Shown one piece after another: positions 1-6,108 of a stretch of DNA of 8,256 nucleotides. A program made the translations under genes and the position numbers. The notes under the pieces are model-generated. The model saw only the letters and a list, made by a program, of their open reading frames with translations, had not been told where the DNA came from and ran no database searches. This stretch comes from a bacterium. Lineage in GTDB: Bacteria; Bacteroidota; Bacteroidia; Cytophagales; Thermonemataceae. The stretch spans positions 1 through 8,256 of the forward strand of contig JANYGM010000444.1 of assembly GCA_025362415.1 (NCBI GenBank), written 5' to 3'. Position 1 is the first letter of the stretch; each line of letters begins with the position of its first letter.

Positions 1-108
1 TATTGCATTTCAAAATCTTATGTTTGTACTGATAAAGAGGATTTATTGGAAATAATAGCCATTTTACGCAAATTTAAAGAGATTTTGGAAACAAGGTTGT
101 TAATTTGA
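1..108 (+). CDS. C-terminal end of an unidentified upstream protein (partial)
   Basis: Frame 1 is open from the window edge to a TGA at 106-108 and encodes 35 residues ending KFKEILETRLLI. The other two forward frames hit stops early (by about positions 30 and 54), so this is the only plausible coding frame. The visible part is a short SKSYVCTDKEDL segment followed by an amphipathic helix. A Ser/Tyr strand, a Thr-Asp-Glu turn and a terminal helix resemble the end of fold-type I PLP enzymes such as class V aminotransferases. That is only a weak impression from a short stretch and no product can be assigned. The gene ends 22 bp before gpsA, so the two could be co-transcribed. Confidence 0.55.
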   Translation, partial: YCISKSYVCTDKEDLLEIIAILRKFKEILETRLLI

Positions 109-130
109 AAATAATTGAAATATAAAAAAT

Positions 131-1147
131 ATGGAAAATACACAAATAAAGGCTGTGATTACCACTGTAGCAGTTATTGGGGGCGGAAGTTGGGCTACGG
201 CTATTGTCAAAATCTTATCTGAACAAAATTTACGCATACATTGGTGGTTGCGCAATACCAAAGATGCCGCTTTTATACGCAAATTTAACCAAAATCCTAG
301 TTATTTGAGTGATGTAGAGATAAATCCTGACAAAGTAACCGTTACAACGAGTATTTTGCACGCAATAGAACCCGCAGAAGTAGTTTTTTTGGTTGTTCCT
401 GCTGCTTTTATGACTGATGCACTCAAAGATTTGCCAAAAAACGCACTTCAAAACAAAATCATTGTTTCTGCCGTAAAAGGTATGCTACCAGAACGCAATT
501 TGCTGATTACGGAATATGTGGCAGAAGATTTTGGCGTTTTGCACGAGAAAATAGCCATTATTGCAGGTCCTTGCCACGCTGAAGAGGTTGCCTTAGAGCG
601 TCAATCTTATCTTACTATTGCTTCTGAAAACACGCAAACGGCGCAATTAGTAGCTAATTTGCTTACTTGTGCCTACATAAAAGCTACTCCTTTTGGAGAT
701 ATTTATGGGGTAGAGTATGCAGGAATTATCAAAAATATTGTTGCTCTTACGTGTGGAATTGCACACGGTTTGGGTTATGGCGACAATTTCCAAGCGGTTT
801 TGGTGTCAAATGCTATGAAAGAAATAGAGAATTTTATTCAAGCGTTGCGTCCAATGCCTAGAAATCTTGCTCAAACCGCTTATTTAGGTGATTTATTAGT
901 TACAGCTTACTCACAATTTAGTAGAAACCGCACTTTTGGAAATATGATTGGACGTGGTTATACAGTACAATCTGCGCAAATGGAGATGAATATGATTGCA
1001 GAAGGCTATTATGCCGTTAAAAGCATTTATGCTATCAACGAAAAACAGAATGCAGATTTACCAATTACGACTGCTGCCTACAGAATTTTGTACGAAAAAG
1101 CATCAGCAAAACGTGAAATAGATGTTTTAAGAAAGATTTTTGTTTAA
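131..1147 (+). CDS. gpsA: Glycerol-3-phosphate dehydrogenase [NAD(P)+]
   Basis: This cytoplasmic enzyme (EC 1.1.1.94) interconverts dihydroxyacetone phosphate and sn-glycerol-3-phosphate with NAD(P)H, supplying the backbone for phospholipid synthesis. The 338 residues match the usual family length. In order, one sees the N-terminal Rossmann dinucleotide-binding motif VAVIGGGSWATA (residues 13-24), the VSAVKGM segment with K116, the family signature GPCHAEEVA (146-154), and GVEYAGIIKNIVAL with the likely catalytic lysine K201. The substrate-domain motifs GDLLVT (253-258) and SRNRTFG (264-270) follow. The Cys in GPCHAEE replaces the Ser of many homologues and is, as I recall, ordinary for Bacteroidota. 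The ATG at 131 puts the Rossmann strand about 12 residues in, a little later than in some homologues. There is no Shine-Dalgarno sequence, only an A-rich leader. The LRR gene begins 26 bp downstream, suggesting one transcript. Confidence 0.97.
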   Translation: MENTQIKAVITTVAVIGGGSWATAIVKILSEQNLRIHWWLRNTKDAAFIRKFNQNPSYLSDVEINPDKVTVTTSILHAIEPAEVVFLVVPAAFMTDALKDLPKNALQNKIIVSAVKGMLPERNLLITEYVAEDFGVLHEKIAIIAGPCHAEEVALERQSYLTIASENTQTAQLVANLLTCAYIKATPFGDIYGVEYAGIIKNIVALTCGIAHGLGYGDNFQAVLVSNAMKEIENFIQALRPMPRNLAQTAYLGDLLVTAYSQFSRNRTFGNMIGRGYTVQSAQMEMNMIAEGYYAVKSIYAINEKQNADLPITTAAYRILYEKASAKREIDVLRKIFV

Positions 1148-1173
1148 ATAATTGATAAAAACATTCTAAAAAT

Positions 1174-3423
1174 ATGCCTCACGACACATTAAAAAGCATT
1201 ATACTACAAAATAAAAATCCTCTAGACGTAAAAGAACTTAATGTTATGTTGGAAGATTTGGATAAATGCTTTCATTTTGAAAACCTGGAACTGCTAAATA
1301 TTATAGGTTTTGGCAATAATACTAATCCATTGCCAAAAGGAGTTTTGAATTTTAAAAAGCTGCATACCATTAAGTTGAATGATTTTTTATCTGCTTTTCC
1401 TGCATTTTTGGCAGAAATGCCACAGCTCAAAAACTTGATTTTACCTGCTTATTACTCTTTGCAATATCCTTTAGATTTTCCTGATATTTTTCATACTTTT
1501 TCATATTTGGAAAACCTTAGTATTGGGCTGATTTTTAATAGACACAGACCAGATTTGAAGTTTCCTAGCTCTATTTTTAAAATGAAAAATCTAAAAAAAT
1601 TACATTTACATATTCACAATAATGAGAGTTTGCCAGATGATGCTTTTTTGGGAGTAGATAATTTGGAAGAATTATATCTTACTTATGGGAGTATCTCACA
1701 ACGACTGCAAGAAAATATATTTTCACTAAAAATACTCAAAAAACTTAGTCTAAATGGTTCTTACACAAATACAAAGTCAGAATTAAAGGAGAAAATTCGT
1801 TTTGACAATCATTTTTCTGAAAAAATAACTAACCTAAAAAATCTACAATCTCTAGCAATAACTGCTGGGAAAATCTCTGAAATACCTGAATTTCTTAAAA
1901 AACTTACATCACTTCAAGAGTTAAATTTATCAGACAATGACATTAAAAATATGCCATTTTTGTTGTCAGAATTGCCTAATTTGAATAAAATAAATTTTTC
2001 TGGGAATAAAAACCTGCTTTTAGAAACTATTTTGGAAAGTGGGGACAACTTGCGTGAAATAGACATTACGAGTTGTAATCTCAAAAATATCCCTACAAAT
2101 ATCCAAAATTGCCAAAAGCTAGAATTATTGAATGTCAGCACAAATAAATTAGTATTTTTACCTGCTGAACTTTTAAAATTACCTAATTTTCACACCATAA
2201 AAATTGATAGAAATACGCTTTCCAACACGTCAGAGCTAAAAACAAGCACTATTAACGCTTTACTTTTGTCTTTCAAACAAAGAAACTTACCAGAAAAATT
2301 ACAAATATTAGAGTTTTTTCTTATTCAAAATCATACAGAAAACCTCAAAAATGCTACAAAAGAAGATTTACTTATGTGTTTGTATGCTCCTAATCCTTCT
2401 GTGCGCCTAAATACGCTTATTGCATTAGAAAACCATATTAAAATGCCTTTTTCTTTGGATTTAGACCCAAAAACTACCTTGATTAGTGTTTTAGGAAAGA
2501 TTGCAGGTACAAATATGGTAGATATTACAAAGTTTTTTAAGGCAAAAGGCTATAAAATTATCAATAAAATAGACCAAAAAACTACGCATATTTGCATTAG
2601 TGAGCAATCCAAAACCTCGCTTGCAGACGTAAATAAAGCCGTTTTGGTGCAAAATATAAAACTTTCTTTACCCAAACATCTTAAAGATTTTCAACAACTT
2701 TTAGAAACTCCTTTTCTGCTTGATACTGATGTGTCGGTTGATATGACACAAAACATAGCTGATTTGCTCAAAAGCAATGATGCTAGTAATCAACAACTTG
2801 CACTACAAATGATGGAAACTGGTGGCGTTCCAGAGGATTTGATGTATGTACTTGCTTTAATGATAATAGAAAATCAACATTATTTTGGTACAGATTTTGA
2901 AGGAAAATCACGAAAAATCCGTAAATTGTTGCAAAAATACGCCCCTACAAGTTTGCAGGGAGTTGTCGCAAAATATTACAAAAAAACGGCTTATGATATT
3001 CTTAAATATGTTTTAGAAGAGGAAAGTATAGACCAAAAACAGCTTCTTAAAGCAGGTTTGCAATACCGTTATACTGAAAATGAAAGACCTTATTATGCCG
3101 CAATATATTATGATATTTTTTTAAATTGGGGAATAAAAAAAGGCGGAGAATACCTTAAAATTATCTATAAAGCACATTTAAAAGATAATCTGTTGGATTT
3201 TTCGGAGCGTAAAATGCACACAAAACAACTATTTAGAGAAGAGCTTTTAGCATTTCCAGAAATAGAAATTATTGAAGTACGCCAACTAGAAGGCATTACT
3301 TTGGGCTACGCAACAAATATATCAACAATTAAAGAGATTATAGTAAGTGTTATATCCAAAACAACTATTCAAAGAATACAAAAAGTGTATCCGCAACTCA
3401 AAATCACTATAAAGAAAGGATAA
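1174..3423 (+). CDS. LRR / HEAT-like / BRCT-like scaffold protein, copy 1
   Basis: A 749-aa protein without signal peptide or membrane segment, so presumably cytoplasmic. Residues about 30-350 form leucine-rich repeats of the LxxLxLxxNxLxxLP type, clearest at 226-345 (LQELNLSDNDIKNMP, LELLNVSTNKLVFLP). Residues about 360-422 look like a HEAT-type helical pair (APNPSVRLNTLIALENH). Residues about 433-510 resemble a BRCT domain: a strand at LISVLGKIAG, a helix at DITKFFKAKGYKI, then KTTHICIS in the place of the family's T-H-hydrophobic strand, and a final helix at LPKHLKDFQQLLE. A second HEAT-like block follows at 524-600 (IADLLKSNDASNQQLALQMM, GGVPEDL). The tail contains NWGIKKGGEYLKIIY (651-665). 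No catalytic motif is visible, so a binding or scaffolding role is inferred. It has a tandem paralogue at 3715-6033. The ATG at 1174 is the first in frame after gpsA, and the 26-bp gap suggests co-transcription. Confidence 0.88.
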   Translation: MPHDTLKSIILQNKNPLDVKELNVMLEDLDKCFHFENLELLNIIGFGNNTNPLPKGVLNFKKLHTIKLNDFLSAFPAFLAEMPQLKNLILPAYYSLQYPLDFPDIFHTFSYLENLSIGLIFNRHRPDLKFPSSIFKMKNLKKLHLHIHNNESLPDDAFLGVDNLEELYLTYGSISQRLQENIFSLKILKKLSLNGSYTNTKSELKEKIRFDNHFSEKITNLKNLQSLAITAGKISEIPEFLKKLTSLQELNLSDNDIKNMPFLLSELPNLNKINFSGNKNLLLETILESGDNLREIDITSCNLKNIPTNIQNCQKLELLNVSTNKLVFLPAELLKLPNFHTIKIDRNTLSNTSELKTSTINALLLSFKQRNLPEKLQILEFFLIQNHTENLKNATKEDLLMCLYAPNPSVRLNTLIALENHIKMPFSLDLDPKTTLISVLGKIAGTNMVDITKFFKAKGYKIINKIDQKTTHICISEQSKTSLADVNKAVLVQNIKLSLPKHLKDFQQLLETPFLLDTDVSVDMTQNIADLLKSNDASNQQLALQMMETGGVPEDLMYVLALMIIENQHYFGTDFEGKSRKIRKLLQKYAPTSLQGVVAKYYKKTAYDILKYVLEEESIDQKQLLKAGLQYRYTENERPYYAAIYYDIFLNWGIKKGGEYLKIIYKAHLKDNLLDFSERKMHTKQLFREELLAFPEIEIIEVRQLEGITLGYATNISTIKEIIVSVISKTTIQRIQKVYPQLKITIKKG

Positions 3424-3438
3424 AATCAAAATTTATTC

Positions 3439-3464
3439 AATTTTGTTCCACGTGGAACAAAATT
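3439..3464. promoter_or_regulatory. Perfect 26-bp palindrome with parS-like core
   Basis: Arms of 13 bp meet with no spacer between 3451 and 3452. The central 16 bp (3444-3459) read TGTTCCACGTGGAACA. The universal chromosomal parS site bound by ParB is close to TGTTTCACGTGAAACA, and the half-site GTTCCAC is used by pseudomonads, so the core fits the consensus with one symmetric substitution per half. It lies 15 bp after the stop of the first LRR gene. As RNA it could also fold into an 11-bp stem with an ACGU loop, but no U-tract follows, so an intrinsic terminator is the weaker reading. ParB binding is inferred from sequence only. Confidence 0.6.
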
Positions 3465-3483
3465 AGATTATAAATCATCAAAA

Positions 3484-3491
3484 CATTGTAT
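3484..3491. repeat. Target-site duplication, left copy
   Basis: CATTGTAT directly before the left terminal inverted repeat, identical to 3669-3676 directly after the right one. An exact 8-bp duplication flanking perfect inverted repeats is the footprint of transposition. The inferred empty site joins TCAAAA, CATTGTAT and TTAATTC. Confidence 0.85.
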
Positions 3492-3668
3492 GGTTCTACT
3501 AAGACTTATACGTAAAACAGAGAAATCTCAATGCTGTTGTTTGTGTCTTCACAAACAACAAAAGTGGTGAGTTGCTAGCGGTTGTTTGTGAAGACACAAA
3601 CAACGGCTACTTATTGGCATAAATTTACACTAAATCTAAAACACTTCCGTATAAGTCTTAGTAGAACC
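3492..3668. mobile_element. MITE-like non-autonomous element, 177 bp
   Basis: The ends are perfect 21-bp terminal inverted repeats at 3492-3512 (beginning GGTTCTACTAAG) and 3648-3668 (ending CTTAGTAGAACC), flanked by the 8-bp duplication CATTGTAT. The interior has no open reading frame of useful length, so the element would need a transposase in trans from a related insertion sequence. Eight-bp duplications are typical of families such as IS1595, ISL3, IS66 and ISAs1, and the GG ends fit some of these. The family cannot be fixed without the parent element. Most of the interior is a large inverted repeat (3533-3607). The exact ends and duplication suggest a fairly recent insertion between the two LRR paralogues. 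Confidence 0.85.
3533..3607. repeat. Nested mirror hairpins inside the MITE
   Basis: Two 24-nt units, 3536-3559 and 3581-3604, each have a 10-bp stem GTTGTTTGTG/CACAAACAAC. Their loops are TCTT in the first and AAGA in the second, so the units are also exact reverse complements of each other. They can fold as two small hairpins or pair as one long stem, which extends outward to 3533-3535/3605-3607 through a T-G wobble around a 21-nt loop (3560-3580). There is no T-tract after either unit. A role in cruciform formation, transposase recognition or RNA structure is possible but not shown. Confidence 0.85.
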
Positions 3669-3676
3669 CATTGTAT
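3669..3676. repeat. Target-site duplication, right copy
   Basis: CATTGTAT directly after the right inverted repeat, identical to 3484-3491. It ends two bases before a heptamer repeat that leads into the second LRR gene, so the element sits 46 bp upstream of that start codon. Confidence 0.85.
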
Positions 3677-3678
3677 TT

Positions 3679-3713
3679 AATTCACAATTCCTAATTCACA
3701 ATTCCTAATTTTT
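3679..3713 (+). repeat. Heptamer tandem repeat AATTNNN, five units
   Basis: Five consecutive 7-bp units: AATTCAC, AATTCCT, AATTCAC, AATTCCT, then AATTTTT. It can also be read as two exact copies of a 14-bp unit (3681-3694 and 3695-3708) plus a T-run. It ends one base before the ATG at 3715, so it occupies the position where a translation initiation region would be. Related heptamers occur at 7141-7168, 7196-7209 and 7317-7344. Function is unknown. Confidence 0.8.
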
Positions 3714-3714
3714 T

Positions 3715-6033
3715 ATGGCTTTTTACAACAAACAGACCTTCAGTGATGCGCTCAAAAACCTTAATGATGTTACAGAACTAAATATTCCTGCACAAGATTT
3801 GAATAAATGCCTCAAATTCAACAATTTAGAGGTGCTTAATATTTCGTATGGTGATGATTATATTTTGCCAAAAGAACTTGCCAAACTACCAAAGTTGCAT
3901 ACTATCAATTTAGGTAGCTTTCCCAAAGAATTTCCTGCTTTTTTTACAGAAATGAAGCAATTAAAACATCTTCAATTCCCTCATTTTTATTTGTATTATG
4001 GCAAAATAGATAATAGAACATTATTTTTGGATATTTTTGACAAATTGGACAGTTTGGAAAGTCTAACTATTTCTTTTACTTTTTATGAAACACCAGAAGT
4101 TGTAAACGAACAAGCTACCCATAATTCTTATTCTTATACCAATAAAACTGTATTAGCAGTGCCTAACAGCATTTTTCAGATGAAAAATCTCAAAAAACTT
4201 GATATAAATATCAATCATATGGAGAATTTGCCAAAAGATGCGTTTCTAGGACTTAAAAACATAGAAGAGTTATCACTTGGGTATGGCAGTATTACGCAAG
4301 AAATGCAGGAAAATATCTTTTCACTAAAAAACCTAAAAAAACTCACTTTTAATGGTAATTTTGTTTATTTGAAGGCTGAAATGGCACAAAGAACACGTTT
4401 TGAAGTGTTTTCTGAAAAAATAATAAACCTCAAAAAATTAGAATCCCTTTCAATTATCAATAGCAAAATCACTGAAATTCCTGCTTTTTTTCAAAAATTG
4501 ACACAATTACAAGAACTTGATTTTTCTAATAATGACATTAAAGTATTGCCTTTTTTGCTGTCTGATATGCCCCATCTGACAAAATTAGTGTTAAATGGAA
4601 ACAAAAAATTACTTATTGATAATATCTTTGTCAATAAAAATAATTTGAGTGATTTAAAACTCATTGCCTGCAATCTGAAAAGTATTCCTGATAGTATTTT
4701 CAATTCTCAAAAATTAGAATACTTAAATCTTTATGCTAACAAACTCAATTTTCTTTCTGAAAAAATCTTAGAATTACCTAATTTATGGAGCATAGATATT
4801 GATAAAAACCCATTTTGTAAGACGACAGAGCTAAAAACTAGCACAACAGTAAATAATTTGTTAGCATCTTTCAAAAAAAGAACACTACCCATACACTTAC
4901 AAAAATTGGAGCTTTCTCTTATTCAAAACCGTATAGAAATAGTAAAGAACGCCAAAAAAGAAGACTTATTAGCTTGCTTGTATGTAGCAAATGCACCTAT
5001 AAGACGCAATGCACTTATTGCGTTAGAAAACCATATTAAAACCCCTTTTTCTCTAAAATTAGATAAAAAAACTACGTTAATTAGCGTTTTGGGTGATGTT
5101 GCTGGTGTAAAAATAACAACACTTACTAATTTTTTTAAGGAAAAGGAATACAAAATCATCTCAAAAATAACAGACAAAACCACACATATTTGCATTGGCG
5201 AACAACCCAAAATAGCCTTAGAAACTATATTGGAAATGGTTTCTAAGCAAAAAATTGCATTAGTTTTGCCAAAACATCTTAAAGATTTTCAACAGCTTCT
5301 AGAAAAACCTTATTTGCTTGATGTGTCTGAGGATATGACACAAAACATAGCGGATTTGCTCAAAAGCGAGAACGCTGATAATCAACAACTTGCAATGCAA
5401 ATGATGGACGTTGGTGGTATTCCTGATGAGATATTATATCTCCTTGTTTTGATGGTAATGGGGAATGCTCATAATTATTTTAGTGCAAATTTCAAGGATA
5501 AATCACAGAAAATACGCCAACTTCTTGCCAAATACGCACCTAGTAACCTGCTTGCAGCCGTAGAAAAGTATTATAGAAAAGGTACAGACAATGGCATAAA
5601 GCTTCTTTTGAATGAGGAAGAGATAGATAGAAAAGCCCTTTTGAAAGCAGGATTAGACTATTTTTATGTAGAAGAAGTCAAACACGCCTACGAAAACCAT
5701 TACTACAATATTTTTTTTAATTGGGGATTAAAAGAAGGAGGAGAATATGTCAAACTTATTTTTGCAAAACATATAAATGGCAATACCCTTCATTTAGATG
5801 ATGCTTTTATACAAGCAAAATATGTTTTTGTGGAAGAATTATTGCATTTTCCTGAGGTAGATACCATTAAAGTAAATAATATTAGTGGGTTATTGACTAG
5901 CAATAATATCAATATTCCTCATATCAAAAAAATGAATGCAAATTCTATTCCGCAAGTGTTAGAAAAAAAGCTCAATAATCTTTTGCCACAAATGGAAATT
6001 GATATATACCGTGCTGCAGGTCACGAGCATTGA
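3715..6033 (+). CDS. LRR / HEAT-like / BRCT-like scaffold protein, copy 2
   Basis: A 772-aa paralogue of the protein at 1174-3423, colinear over almost its whole length. It has leucine-rich repeats at about 20-370 (LQELDFSNNDIKVLP, LEYLNLYANKLNFLS), a HEAT-like block at about 385-443 and a BRCT-like domain at about 453-530 (LISVLGDVAG, KEKEYKIISKITDKTTHICI, LPKHLKDFQQLLE). A second HEAT-like block lies at 541-618 and NWGLKEGGEYVKLIF at 669-683. Parts remain close at DNA level: 5332-5367 matches 2740-2775 at 35 of 36 bases, so this is a true tandem duplication. Differences are an insertion of about 17 residues near 125-147 (Asn/Thr/Tyr/Ser-rich) and a divergent last 80 residues. No signal peptide, membrane segment or catalytic motif is seen; a cytoplasmic protein-binding role is inferred. 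A MITE and a heptamer repeat lie just upstream, so this copy may be expressed separately from copy 1. Confidence 0.88.
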   Translation: MAFYNKQTFSDALKNLNDVTELNIPAQDLNKCLKFNNLEVLNISYGDDYILPKELAKLPKLHTINLGSFPKEFPAFFTEMKQLKHLQFPHFYLYYGKIDNRTLFLDIFDKLDSLESLTISFTFYETPEVVNEQATHNSYSYTNKTVLAVPNSIFQMKNLKKLDININHMENLPKDAFLGLKNIEELSLGYGSITQEMQENIFSLKNLKKLTFNGNFVYLKAEMAQRTRFEVFSEKIINLKKLESLSIINSKITEIPAFFQKLTQLQELDFSNNDIKVLPFLLSDMPHLTKLVLNGNKKLLIDNIFVNKNNLSDLKLIACNLKSIPDSIFNSQKLEYLNLYANKLNFLSEKILELPNLWSIDIDKNPFCKTTELKTSTTVNNLLASFKKRTLPIHLQKLELSLIQNRIEIVKNAKKEDLLACLYVANAPIRRNALIALENHIKTPFSLKLDKKTTLISVLGDVAGVKITTLTNFFKEKEYKIISKITDKTTHICIGEQPKIALETILEMVSKQKIALVLPKHLKDFQQLLEKPYLLDVSEDMTQNIADLLKSENADNQQLAMQMMDVGGIPDEILYLLVLMVMGNAHNYFSANFKDKSQKIRQLLAKYAPSNLLAAVEKYYRKGTDNGIKLLLNEEEIDRKALLKAGLDYFYVEEVKHAYENHYYNIFFNWGLKEGGEYVKLIFAKHINGNTLHLDDAFIQAKYVFVEELLHFPEVDTIKVNNISGLLTSNNINIPHIKKMNANSIPQVLEKKLNNLLPQMEIDIYRAAGHEH

Positions 6034-6034
6034 T

Positions 6035-6069
6035 TTTGAAAAAGTTTTTTATTTTTCACTATATTTTTG
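6035..6069 (+). promoter_or_regulatory. Possible Bacteroidota-type promoter for the basic repeat protein
   Basis: TATTTTTG at 6062-6069 fits the Bacteroidota -7 element TAnnTTTG. TTTG at 6035-6038 could be the -33 element, with 23 bp between them, at the long end of the known range. Transcription would start near 6075, giving a leader of roughly 35 nt before the TTG start at 6109. The tract is very T-rich, so a chance match is quite possible. Confidence 0.4.
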
Positions 6070-6108
6070 CATCTTTACGTTTTAATAATTTTTATTTAAA
6101 CATTCTCT

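Noticed and set aside
146..154. GPCHAEEVA in GpsA read as loss of a key residue
   Set aside because: That entry is numbered in residues of GpsA. Cys in place of Ser in this signature appears ordinary for Bacteroidota homologues and the catalytic lysine region is intact.
3439..3464. The palindrome as an ordinary intrinsic terminator of the first LRR gene
   Set aside because: No T-tract follows the right arm and the arms meet without a loop. The CACGTG-centred symmetry is better explained as a protein-binding site, though terminator activity is not excluded.
4923..5210. 95-codon minus-strand open frame inside the second LRR gene
   Set aside because: It lies wholly within a well-supported coding region whose paralogue confirms the sense frame, and it shows no recognisable domain.
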